Below, piece by piece: positions 55,723 through 63,997 of a stretch of DNA of 64,000 nucleotides (within the stretch, counting starts at the first letter, position 1; the number at the start of each line of letters is the position of its first letter). Origin of the DNA: Acinetobacter sp. P8-3-8 (GTDB lineage: Bacteria; Pseudomonadota; Gammaproteobacteria; Pseudomonadales; Moraxellaceae). Location of the stretch: positions 26,804-90,803 of the forward strand of contig NZ_AFIE01000010.1 of assembly GCF_000214135.1 (NCBI RefSeq). The letters are read 5' to 3'. Below the pieces are notes generated by a model, which saw only the letters and a list, made by a program, of their open reading frames with translations, was not told the DNA's origin and ran no database searches. Position numbers and translations under genes: made by a program.

Positions 55723-56184
55723 TTAAACTTCAAGTAAATCGATTTGCCAATTTGTAGCTTGAATTAACACATTTAAGTCACGTAATTTGGCACTAATATC
55801 ATCGGCTTGTTTTTGCAATGATGATACAGGAATGACTTTGCGCCATTTAATCTCACGTGAGCTATAACGATCAGGTTCACGATGCGTATTGCTAATAGCG
55901 GAGATTAAGATTTTATGTCGTTCTACAAGCTCATCGCGTTGAGTCAATAAAGCCAATAATGAACGACCATCTGTAAGTTTCGCCAACGCATTGGTTTGAT
56001 GAATGGCATACACCAATTTTTGAGATTCCTGAGTTAATGCAAAAACTTGTTTCAATAACTCGTTTGGATCTTCCGATGGTTCATCACCTTCTTGTACCAA
56101 TACGTTCGCATTGATACGTTGTTTTAATGAAGCGAGTTTTTTCTGTTGATCGCTTCGTAATAATAATGCTTCTGCGAGTTTCAT
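55723..56184 (-). CDS. DIP1984 family protein
   Basis: 153 residues; ATG 56184 with AAGGA upstream. The family pattern is clear: MKLAEALLLRSDQQKKLASLKQRI, VQEGDEPSEDPNELL, NALAKLTDGRSLLALLTQRD, DRYSSREIKWRKVIPVSSLQKQADDISAKLRDLN, ending in a strand QATNWQIDLLEV. The product is two long antiparallel helices plus a C-terminal extension. Sometimes labelled septicolysin-like, but no activity is established. In the rtc operon here, 25 bases after the preceding gene, which points to a role in RNA repair or its regulation. Confidence 0.85.
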   Translation of the reverse strand: MKLAEALLLRSDQQKKLASLKQRINANVLVQEGDEPSEDPNELLKQVFALTQESQKLVYAIHQTNALAKLTDGRSLLALLTQRDELVERHKILISAISNTHREPDRYSSREIKWRKVIPVSSLQKQADDISAKLRDLNVLIQATNWQIDLLEV

Positions 56185-56209
56185 TTTATTATCCTTATAA
56201 ATTAAATAA

Positions 56210-56614
56210 TTAGTGAATATTTAACACAATGATTTGATATAGAGCCTGTTGAGGTAATGTATCGATTGGAATGGATTCAGCAAACTCTATAACTTCTTCT
56301 AAAGTTTGTTCTTCATGCCAAGTGGTCATGAGGGTATAATCATCGTCATCAGGCAATTCGTAATTACAGAATTCTAAATAACTATAATCTAGTGCATCAT
56401 CCCAAATTGAACACTCATGCCCCCAAGCCAATGCCCAATAACATTGCTCAGATTTCACAATCCAATCACTACATTTATTTCGCCAATCATTACTCACATT
56501 GTTGTTATGTATAGCGATTACAACAATGTAAGGTTGTTGTGGTAATGCATGATGGATTGCTTGATTAGCCAAAAGATTGTAATGACTGATCTTAATTTGT
56601 TTAGAGCGATCCAT
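56210..56614 (-). CDS. Unrecognised rtc-operon protein (134 aa)
   Basis: 134 residues, no signal or membrane segment. After PYIVVIAIHNNNVSNDWRNKCSDWIVKSEQ comes CYWALAWGHECSIWDDALDYSYLEFC, then an acidic patch (ELPDDDDYT) and MTTWHEEQTLEEVIEFAE. The AWGxxCSxWDDxxD pattern looks conserved-family-like, but I cannot name the family. The start is five bases after the preceding stop and its ribosome site (GAG) lies in the last codon of that gene, so translation is coupled. Embedded between rtcB and rtcA; presumably functions with them. Confidence 0.7.
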   Translation of the reverse strand: MDRSKQIKISHYNLLANQAIHHALPQQPYIVVIAIHNNNVSNDWRNKCSDWIVKSEQCYWALAWGHECSIWDDALDYSYLEFCNYELPDDDDYTLMTTWHEEQTLEEVIEFAESIPIDTLPQQALYQIIVLNIH

Positions 56615-56619
56615 TGGTT

Positions 56620-57039
56620 TTACTCACATTCAGTGGGGACTTGGGAAAGACAAAAAGCTTTATGATATATAAGTCCTTTTTCAATCCATACATCATATGA
56701 AAAAGAGTGAATATTTCGTTGTAAGGTCATAAGCTCATTTCTCCAAATACGCACATCCCCATGCTTTATATGTTTAGACTCATCCAAATATCTTTGTAAA
56801 AGTAATCTTTTTTCAAACAGATCATTTAAATGTTTAAACTGATAAGCGACCATAAAGTAAAGTAAATATTTAAAAAAATTCTGTTTGTTACATTTATGGT
56901 CTATAGCTAGTTCTAAAAAAAGTAATATTTCATCTTTCCATATCAGGTATAAATCCCATTCAGGAGCAGGTAAATTCTCATCAGAAAATGCCCACGTCCG
57001 AATCTCAGTTATGCTTGGATTGGAAGTGATGGTCACCAT
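56620..57039 (-). CDS. Unrecognised rtc-operon protein (139 aa)
   Basis: 139 residues, mostly helical, aromatic-rich (FFKYLLYFMVAYQFKHLNDLFEKRLLLQRYL), with a Trp/Phe-rich N-terminus (TWAFSDENLPAPEWDLYLIWKDEILLFLELA) and no signal peptide. Starts four bases after the rtcB stop, with its ribosome site AAGGGG in the last rtcB codons, so strongly coupled to rtcB. I do not recognise the family. Tight coupling to rtcB is the best hint: an RNA-repair cofactor, regulator or partner. Confidence 0.7.
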   Translation of the reverse strand: MVTITSNPSITEIRTWAFSDENLPAPEWDLYLIWKDEILLFLELAIDHKCNKQNFFKYLLYFMVAYQFKHLNDLFEKRLLLQRYLDESKHIKHGDVRIWRNELMTLQRNIHSFSYDVWIEKGLIYHKAFCLSQVPTECE

Positions 57040-57043
57040 GTTA

Positions 57044-58321
57044 TTACCCCTTCACACAAACAACTTGATTCAATGTATAAACCACTTCCACCAAATCACT
57101 TTGCGCTTTCATCACATCTTCAATCGGTTTATAAGCTGAAGGAATCTCATCAATTACCGCTGCATCTTTACGACATTCCACACCTTGGGTCTGTTCAATC
57201 TGATCTTCTACAGTAAACAACCTTTTGGCAGCAGTACGGCTATGTACACGACCCGCACCATGTGAACATGAACAGAAAGATTCCTGATTTCCTTTACCTT
57301 TGACAATAAAAGACTTTGCCCCCATAGAACCCGGAATGATTCCATACTCACCCAAGCGGGCACGTACAGCACCTTTACGAGTAACCATGACTTCTTGCCC
57401 GAAGTGTTCTTCTTTATCCACATAATTATGATGACAATTCACAGCTTCAACTTTGGCATTAAAAGGTTTATTGATGATAATGCGTAAAGCCTGAACCGCA
57501 GCTTCCATCATTAACTCACGGTTTTTCATAGCAAAACGTTGCGCCCAACCCACCGCAAACCAATAATCATCAAAATGTTCAGTACCCTCAACCAAATAAG
57601 CTAAATCTTTATCAGGTAGGTTAATAAAATGCTTTTGCATATCTTTACGAGCAAGCTCAATAAAGTGGTTACCAATCGCATTCCCAACACCACGAGAACC
57701 TGAATGCAACATGATCCACACTTGCTGATGCTCATCTAAGCAGATTTCAACAAAGTGATTTCCAGTTCCTAACGTACCTAACTGTTTATGGTTATTGGTA
57801 TTTTTTAAACGAGGGTGCTTGGCACAAATATATTCAAAATCTGTGACCAATTCAGCCCAAACCTGATCGACACGCTCAGATGTATTTTCCCATGAACCAC
57901 GGTCACGACGACCACGACCTTTCGTCATCCCATGTGGAATTAAACGTTCAAGCTCAGTACGTAATGCATGTAGATTATCAGGTAGATCAGATGCAGTTAA
58001 AGATGTACGTGCCGCCATCATTCCACACCCAATATCTACACCAACAGCAGCAGGAATAATAGCACCTTTGGTTGGAATCACACTTCCAATGGTTGCGCCG
58101 ATACCGACATGGACATCAGGCATAACGGCCATCCATTTATAAATAAACGGCATTTGTGCTGTTTTTAATAGCTGATCTTTCGACTTCTCATCAACAGGGA
58201 CGCCTTTTGTCCACATTTTTATAGGAACACCTTTAGCATCCTGAATAACGTTATAAGTACGTTCTTGATTTTGTGAAGAACTTGCTTGTTTTTCAATTTG
58301 TTCTGCTACTGACATTGTCAT
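57044..58321 (-). CDS. rtcB: RNA-splicing ligase RtcB
   Basis: 425 residues from the ATG at 58321, chosen for AAGGA eight bases upstream; the frame is open to 58396. Metal ligands and nucleophile are present: MPDVHVGIGATIGS (Asp69, His71), GVDIGCGMMA (Cys99), GNHFVEI near 187, HSGSRGVG near 206, and the guanylylated His354 in SHGAGR. RtcB joins RNA 2',3'-cyclic phosphate or 3'-phosphate to 5'-OH using GTP and Mn. This is the compact class near 400 residues, with an unusual SCSHGAGR stretch rich in cysteines. First gene of the operon; a sigma-54 promoter lies upstream. Confidence 0.96.
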   Translation of the reverse strand: MTMSVAEQIEKQASSSQNQERTYNVIQDAKGVPIKMWTKGVPVDEKSKDQLLKTAQMPFIYKWMAVMPDVHVGIGATIGSVIPTKGAIIPAAVGVDIGCGMMAARTSLTASDLPDNLHALRTELERLIPHGMTKGRGRRDRGSWENTSERVDQVWAELVTDFEYICAKHPRLKNTNNHKQLGTLGTGNHFVEICLDEHQQVWIMLHSGSRGVGNAIGNHFIELARKDMQKHFINLPDKDLAYLVEGTEHFDDYWFAVGWAQRFAMKNRELMMEAAVQALRIIINKPFNAKVEAVNCHHNYVDKEEHFGQEVMVTRKGAVRARLGEYGIIPGSMGAKSFIVKGKGNQESFCSCSHGAGRVHSRTAAKRLFTVEDQIEQTQGVECRKDAAVIDEIPSAYKPIEDVMKAQSDLVEVVYTLNQVVCVKG

Positions 58322-58407
58322 TGCTTTTATCCTTTTCAAAACCTGCCTGCCAAGCGGTTGCAGACAGGTGATATAGCTATACATCTTATGATGCATGTAT
58401 TGTATAT

Positions 58408-58424
58408 TGCGAAGAGTGTGCCAA
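58408..58424 (-). promoter_or_regulatory. Sigma-54 promoter of the rtc operon
   Basis: Leftward strand reads TTGGCACACTCTTCGCA, matching the -24/-12 consensus TGGCAC-N5-TTGCA with one mismatch and exact spacing. Transcription would start near 58397, about 77 bases before rtcB. It is the natural target of RtcR, which has the GAFTGA motif for sigma-54 contact. Confidence 0.88.
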
Positions 58425-58559
58425 GTTTTTAATTTTGGAATAAATAATTTTTAAAATATTGATATTTATTAATATATTTAAATTTAAATAAAATGGGGTT
58501 ATATTTATTTATAAATTTTATATAAATAAATATATGAAAATATCTAAATATATATTTAA

Positions 58560-58591
58560 ATATTAAAACCCGTGCTAAGAACACGGGTTTT
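58560..58591 (-). terminator. Terminator of the bS21-like gene
   Basis: AAAACCCGTG / CACGGGTTTT, loop CTAAGAA. The T-rich tail is on the leftward strand (TTTTAATATTT), 55 bases after the stop of the gene at 58646-58894. Confidence 0.85.
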
Positions 58592-58645
58592 AAAAAGTGA
58601 TTAAGCGCGAAGAAATTTATTCATCGATCCATATCGGTTTTTTAT

Positions 58646-58894
58646 CTATTTTTCTAGATAATGTTCCTCAATATGGATGTTCAGCCTTAGTGCAAGGGGA
58701 TCATCCTCCAATATTTGGCTATGACCCATCAAAAGTTTCTTTTCTGTCTTTTTACGATTTTTACTGGGTGGTTTTTCATGATAATTTTGGCATTTTTTAT
58801 ACCAATGATTGGTTTGCAGATAGTATTTTTTGATTCTTAATTGCTCTAGGGCAAGATCGATATTGTCGTTTTGAACAATAACTTGTATAGACAT
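58646..58894 (-). CDS. Small basic protein resembling a divergent ribosomal protein bS21
   Basis: 82 residues from the ATG at 58894. The pattern matches bS21: an N-terminal beta-strand MSIQVIVQNDN, then IDLALEQLRIKK (cf. DVALRRFKR), then YHEKPPSKNRKKTEKK (cf. the bS21 hallmark FYEKPT-x-ERKRKK). The C-terminal 25 residues are unrelated and acidic. Small size, basic core and a dedicated terminator argue for a real gene, though overall identity is low. It is divergent from rtcR and upstream of the rtcB promoter. bS21 sits near the 16S rRNA 3' end, the site that RtcB re-ligates after MazF cleavage in E. coli, so a repair-linked or alternative bS21 is an attractive inference. Confidence 0.6.
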   Translation of the reverse strand: MSIQVIVQNDNIDLALEQLRIKKYYLQTNHWYKKCQNYHEKPPSKNRKKTEKKLLMGHSQILEDDPLALRLNIHIEEHYLEK

Positions 58895-59107
58895 GATTTG
58901 CGTTTTAAAGACTGACACCTGTCTATGGTTTTGAGTTGAAGTGTTAAATTAGCAAAAGTGATGAAAAGATACAAGAATATTGTCTATAGCTAAAATGATT
59001 CATCAGATGATCATGCAATATTGGATTAACACAAAGACTAAATTTAAATGTTTTATGATAAAAATCCCGATATGATGGATATGAAAATATAATTTTTTAT
59101 AGAAAGT

Positions 59108-60715
59108 ATGCAAAATACCAAAAAAACAGTCGTTATAGGTTTTGTGGGTTCAACCTTAGATCAAGGCAAAAAGCCTGAGCGTTGGCAACGTTGGCGTCCG
59201 ACCATGAGCTTACTCATGCATGAAGACCTCATTGTTGACGAATTGGTATTATTGCATGATCGCCGTAATACAGGTTTAGTTGAGCATTTACAACGAGATG
59301 CTTTGCAGCTTTCTCCACAAACGCAGGTGACAGGTCACAAGGTGAATATTCGAGATCCGTGGGATTTTTCGGATATGTATGGTGCATTATATGACTTCGT
59401 AAAGTCATATCCCTTTGATGTTGAAAATAATCATTATCTATTGCATATCACCACTGGAACACATGTTGCGCAAATTTGTTGGTATTTACTGATAGATGCA
59501 CATTATCTTCCTGCAAAACTGATTCAAAGCTCACCAACAGGTAAACAACAGCCTGAAGGTGAATATCGGATTATCGATCTAGATTTATCTCGTTATGCAG
59601 CTTTAACACAGCGTTTTGAGCATGAGCAGTCTGAAAATTGGTTACAGCTTAAAGCCAATATTGCGACAAAAAATAAAAGCTTTAATCAACTCATTCAAGA
59701 GGTTGAATTGGTCGCAACACGTTCAAGTGCGCCAATTCTAATCATGGGGGCGACAGGTGTTGGCAAGTCACATTTAGCTAAGCAGATTTATCAACTTAAA
59801 AAAGAAAAGTTCCATTTATCAGGACGTTTCATCGATGTGAACTGCGCTACTTTAATCGGTGATAGTGCCATGTCGACATTATTTGGACACAGCAAAGGTG
59901 CTTTTACAGGCGCTATAGCAGCACGGACAGGTTATTTAAAAAGTGCTGATCAAGGGATTTTATTTCTTGATGAAATTGGTGAATTGGGACTTGATGAGCA
60001 AGCGATGTTGCTAAAAGCACTGGAAGATAAATCTTTTTTCCCAGTGGGTAGTGACAAGGAAATTCAGGCTGATTTTCAACTGATTGCAGGAACCAATAAA
60101 GATTTACGTGAAGAAGTTCAGGCAGGGCGCTTCCGTGAGGATTTGTGGGCACGACTCAATATGTGGACATTCTTTTTACCAAGTTTAAAAAACCGTTTAG
60201 AGGATATTGCGCCCAATATAGAATTTGAATTACAACGTTTTGCCAATCAACATCAACGTCAATTGCGTTTTCATAGTGATGCCTTGCAGAAATATTTAAA
60301 ATTCGCACAGTCTTACGAAGCGACCTGGCAAGGTAATTTTCGTGATTTAACGGCAAGTGTTACTCGAATGGCGACCTTGGCAAATGGTGAAAGAATTGGA
60401 TTAAATGAAGTGAATGCTGAAATTAACAGATTACAAAAAATTTGGAATATTGAGCAGCAGACATCTACAAGCTTATTTTCAAATCTCGGTCAAATACTAA
60501 GTGCGTCACAGATTGCTCAAATTGATGAGTTTGATCGTATTCAACTGGAAGGTGTGATTGAAATTTGTCAAAAATCTAAGTCGATGGCAGATGCAGGACG
60601 GCGTTTATTTTCAGTTTCTCGTGAGCAACGACAAAGTACCAATGACAGTGATCGGGTTAAAAAATATTTGGCTAAGTTTGGTCTGAGCTGGGATGATGTT
60701 TGTAGGAGATTTTAA
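59108..60715 (+). CDS. rtcR: Sigma-54-dependent activator RtcR
   Basis: 535 residues. N-terminal CARF-like domain (about 1-180; ITTGTHVAQICWYLL near residue 114, a ligand-binding motif for cyclic oligonucleotide or RNA end), then an AAA+ domain: Walker A GATGVGKS (214-221), sigma-54 loop GAFTGA (264-269), Walker B FLDE (286-289), and GRFREDLWARLNMW. C-terminal DNA-binding helix at the end. It activates the rtc operon, probably when it senses RNA 2',3'-cyclic phosphate ends. Divergent from the bS21-like gene; next to the sigma-54 promoter of rtcB. Confidence 0.95.
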   Translation: MQNTKKTVVIGFVGSTLDQGKKPERWQRWRPTMSLLMHEDLIVDELVLLHDRRNTGLVEHLQRDALQLSPQTQVTGHKVNIRDPWDFSDMYGALYDFVKSYPFDVENNHYLLHITTGTHVAQICWYLLIDAHYLPAKLIQSSPTGKQQPEGEYRIIDLDLSRYAALTQRFEHEQSENWLQLKANIATKNKSFNQLIQEVELVATRSSAPILIMGATGVGKSHLAKQIYQLKKEKFHLSGRFIDVNCATLIGDSAMSTLFGHSKGAFTGAIAARTGYLKSADQGILFLDEIGELGLDEQAMLLKALEDKSFFPVGSDKEIQADFQLIAGTNKDLREEVQAGRFREDLWARLNMWTFFLPSLKNRLEDIAPNIEFELQRFANQHQRQLRFHSDALQKYLKFAQSYEATWQGNFRDLTASVTRMATLANGERIGLNEVNAEINRLQKIWNIEQQTSTSLFSNLGQILSASQIAQIDEFDRIQLEGVIEICQKSKSMADAGRRLFSVSREQRQSTNDSDRVKKYLAKFGLSWDDVCRRF

Positions 60716-60741
60716 TTTTCATTTAGATTTACCCCTCACAT

Positions 60742-62156
60742 TTAGAATAGACTTTGAATTGAACATTGTTTAATTTCTTGAAGTTTTACTTTTTCCTTAT
60801 CTGTTAAAGTGATTTTGAAGTCTTCACGGATTTTTTTATAGGCGCTCCAATTAAAACCTGTTTTTATTGGGGCAGAATTATTGTCTAAATCATTTTGTTG
60901 ATAAGCATTTTGTTTTTCAATAATAAAGTTATGCGCTGCTTCAACACCGAGTGCAAATAGCGCAGCTTTTTTATTATCATCCATGTTGAAATCAAGCCAA
61001 TGAAATTTGTATTCATTTGATTCTGCTGTATTAATATAGGTAATTAAATGTTGATAATCTTCGTTTTGATGCAGAAAACTATAGTCAGCTGTATGTCTGG
61101 CTGAATCAAATAAAGCACTTAAATAGTGAGAAATACTGTCTACATCTTTAGCTTGTTGACGATCCACATCTAATTTGGCACCAAATGTAGGACATAAAGG
61201 GATAAATTCACGTTGATGGAAAACATCAATTGGGAAATTAGAAACAATTCCACCATCAACAAGATAAGCTGTTTTCGGCGCTTTACCCTTAAACCCTGTA
61301 AGTTTTTCCCAACATCGCTCTCTACCGATTGGAATATTTGGAATAATGCACGGTTTAAAGAATAAAGGAATGGACATAGAAGCACGTACATAATGAAGTG
61401 GATGCGTTTTGAGTGGATTATCCCAATATAACGTTGCCATTCTAGGAAATATGATTTTACTTTCCGTCGTCACATCAGTTGCTATAATTGCCAATTCATT
61501 TTGTTTGAAATCTTGTTCTAGTCTTTTTTTATCCTGCTCTAGTGTTTTTCGATCACTATTTTCACGAATTTTAAGCAGATTTTCTTTATTCTTTAATTTA
61601 TTCAATAAACTCAGTGTATTAACATCTCTACCAATATTGTCTTCTAACCATTGTTTAAATGCCTCTCCTGAATTAATCCCTAACTGTGTTTTACTAAACT
61701 TTCCAATCAAACCTAAACCAATAATTTTAGGCAACATGGCAACCCAAAAATTATCTTGTTGTTGAATATTTTTAACCAATGCTTTGGCGAGTAGTCCACC
61801 ATCGACAAATTCCGAGATCCGCATGGCACCTAAAGTTTTTAATAGACTTATACTTTTGGTTTCATGCGATTGCCCTAATGCAGCTAACAACATTGCATTG
61901 ATTGCACCAGCGGATGTACCTGCAATATTCAGAAAACGAATACCTGCTTGCTCTAAGGCATAGGTATAACCGACCAGTGCAATGCCGAGTACGCCACCGC
62001 CTTCAAGGACTAAATCGACATATTGATGACCTTCGTTATCGACTAAATCTGAAATGGGGTGTTGTTGAATTCGTTGTCGAATCTCAGAGATATAATCCGA
62101 AATTGTTTTATTTTTTTTGGGAACTTGTAGTCATGTATTTTAGAGATGAGTGTCAT
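60742..62156 (-). pseudogene. Patatin-like phospholipase, frameshifted near its start
   Basis: The patatin domain is complete in one frame: oxyanion loop LEGGGVLG, nucleophile elbow GTSAG, catalytic Asp in DGG (LVDGGIVSNFP). But the first codons lie in other frames: ATG 62156 has a good ribosome site (GAGGTG at 62162-62167) and enters an A8 tract (62111-62118 on the leftward strand), after which the frame is one base off. One more A, or a -1 slip on A-AAA-AAA, would join it to the main frame. Otherwise the product could only start at ATG 61893, after the nucleophile. So a mutation, a sequencing error, or genuine slippage. The predicted full protein has about 470 residues. Confidence 0.8.
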
Positions 62157-62355
62157 TGTAGCACCTCGCATTTATTATTTTTAAGTTTAATTAAACTATA
62201 GTGTTCATAGGTTAAGTTTAATTGATATTATTTTGGTTGGTGTCGATTAAATCGTAACAATTTTTTATTTATGATCAGTGACTTCATTTAAGAGTCTAAG
62301 TCATAAAAGTAAGATGATGTAAGTGTCTAATTTATTATAGTATTTTATAGGCGCA

Positions 62356-62394
62356 TTCATAGAAGAACTAAGTAGTCGTTAGTTCTTCTATGAA
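62356..62394. repeat. 16-bp perfect inverted repeat
   Basis: TTCATAGAAGAACTAA pairs perfectly with TTAGTTCTTCTATGAA over a 7-base loop. No T run on either strand. A second stem GTATCTTA / TAAGATAC (62395-62418) abuts it and covers the stop codon of the alpha/beta hydrolase gene. Confidence 0.75.
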
Positions 62395-62409
62395 GTATCT
62401 TATGAAAAA

Positions 62410-63042
62410 TTAAGATACTAGCAGAAAACGAGAAATCGCAATTCTTAATTGCTTTAAATAACCCGTAAAGAAGTGATTAGCACCTGGTAACACCGTAATT
62501 AAATGGCGTTGCGGTTTTGCCCATTCCAACAAATCACTTAATTTAGTGGTTGGATCAGCTTCACCATGCACAAACAAAATATCACCTTTGATTGACGGTG
62601 TTTCGTAGTGACGAATTCCATCAACAGTTGCAGTAGGCAAACCACACAAAATCACTTGTTTCGGTTTAATTTCATCAGGTAAGGCATGATAAGCCTTCGC
62701 CATCACATGCGCACCAAAACTAAAGCCACCTACATAAAAAGGTAGACCTTTGTGTAATTGTCTTACATGTTTAATGACATCTAAAATATCGTCAGTTTCG
62801 CCAAAGCCTTCATCGTGAATACCTTCACATTGGCCTGAACCACGAAAACTTGGACGATAAACAACACAACCTTGTTCAGTAAGAATCTGTGCAAGTAGTG
62901 CTGGAACTTTATGTTGAGGTGTCCCACCTTGCAGTGGATGAGGGTGACAAACGACAGCAAATCCTTTTACTTCGCCCAGAGGATAGTCAACAAAAATTTC
63001 GATTTTGCCGACCGAACCTTGAATGAACAGTTGTTCGGACAT
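62410..63042 (-). CDS. Alpha/beta hydrolase
   Basis: 210 residues. Nucleophile elbow GGFSFGAHV (GxSxG), the oxyanion segment VCHPHPLQGGTPQHKVP typical of small dienelactone-hydrolase/YsgA-like and CPxx-type hydrolases, acid-turn in FVHGEADPTT and catalytic His in LPGANHFF. No signal peptide, so cytoplasmic. Substrate not assignable; an esterase or thioesterase is likely. Divergent from yaaA, with the strong inverted repeats just beyond its stop. Confidence 0.88.
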   Translation of the reverse strand: MSEQLFIQGSVGKIEIFVDYPLGEVKGFAVVCHPHPLQGGTPQHKVPALLAQILTEQGCVVYRPSFRGSGQCEGIHDEGFGETDDILDVIKHVRQLHKGLPFYVGGFSFGAHVMAKAYHALPDEIKPKQVILCGLPTATVDGIRHYETPSIKGDILFVHGEADPTTKLSDLLEWAKPQRHLITVLPGANHFFTGYLKQLRIAISRFLLVS

Positions 63043-63166
63043 AATTTAAACGATAGATAGCAGGGAAGTGCTATAGTTTACCGATTATGTTCACAGAAAA
63101 CACGAATTGGCATTAAAATATTCCGACTGATATAGTTTGATTAATTATTTTTTGATCAGGAAGCCC

Positions 63167-63946
63167 ATGCTCGCCCTAATTTCCCCTGCTAAGACGCTCG
63201 ATTATGAAACTACACTTCCGACTGATGAGCACACTTTACCAAGACTGCTCGATCAATCTCAACAGCTTATCGACCTAAGTCGTAAACTTTCTGCTTCTGA
63301 AATCGCCAGTTTAATGAAGGTAAGTGAAAAAATTGCTCAGTTAAATGTCGAACGTTTTCGTGACTGGAATTCGGACTTCGATTTCTCGAATGCAAGACAA
63401 GCTATTTTTGCATTTAAAGGCGATGTTTATACAGGCTTAGATGCATACCATTTGTCAGCAGAGGATTTGCAATTTGCGCAAAAACATTTGCGAAGCTTAT
63501 CTGGTTTATATGGTTTGTTGCGACCTTTAGATTTGATGATGCCTTATCGTTTGGAAATGGGTATTAAACTTGCCAATGCACGTGGGCATAATTTGTATGA
63601 ATTTTGGGAAGATCGTATTACCCATTTGATCAATCAAGATTTAGAACAATCAGGTTCAAAAGTATTAGTGAATATTGCTTCTGATGAATATTATAAATCA
63701 GTGAAAGAGTCCAAAATTCAAGCTGAAATTATTAAACCTGTATTTTTAGACCAAAAGAATGGTCAATATAAAGTCATTAGTTTTTATGCCAAGAAAGCAC
63801 GTGGTTTGATGGCTCGTTATATTATTCAAAATCAATTGGATAGATTGGAAGACTTAAAATCATTTAATACCGATGGCTATTATTTTGATGCTGAGAGTTC
63901 ACTGAAAGGTGAGTTGGTATTTAAGCGTGATGAAAAGGCTGCTTAA
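63167..63946 (+). CDS. yaaA: Peroxide stress protein YaaA
   Basis: 259 residues from the ATG at 63167 (AGGA five bases upstream; upstream frame dismissed). Begins [19 protein letters not shown], the YaaA (DUF328) signature, and continues with [10 protein letters not shown]-like [24 protein letters not shown] and [26 protein letters not shown], ending with [11 protein letters not shown] and [19 protein letters not shown]. In E. coli YaaA is induced by OxyR and lowers intracellular iron and oxidative DNA damage during peroxide stress. Followed by a terminator. Confidence 0.95.
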   Translation: MLALISPAKTLDYETTLPTDEHTLPRLLDQSQQLIDLSRKLSASEIASLMKVSEKIAQLNVERFRDWNSDFDFSNARQAIFAFKGDVYTGLDAYHLSAEDLQFAQKHLRSLSGLYGLLRPLDLMMPYRLEMGIKLANARGHNLYEFWEDRITHLINQDLEQSGSKVLVNIASDEYYKSVKESKIQAEIIKPVFLDQKNGQYKVISFYAKKARGLMARYIIQNQLDRLEDLKSFNTDGYYFDAESSLKGELVFKRDEKAA

Positions 63947-63954
63947 AATCTAGG

Positions 63955-63997
63955 ACCCACACCAATTTAAACATTGGCGTGGGTTTTGATTTTTTTA
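63955..63997 (+). terminator. Terminator of yaaA
   Basis: ACCCAC pairs with GTGGGT and CCAAT with ATTGG, loop TTAAAC, followed by TTTTGATTTTTTT. Confidence 0.9.

Noticed and set aside
58597-58833. Rightward open frame of 78 residues opposite the bS21-like gene
   Set aside because: No ribosome site, Phe/Tyr/Asp-rich sequence without a motif. The opposite strand gives a bS21-like product and has a matching terminator.
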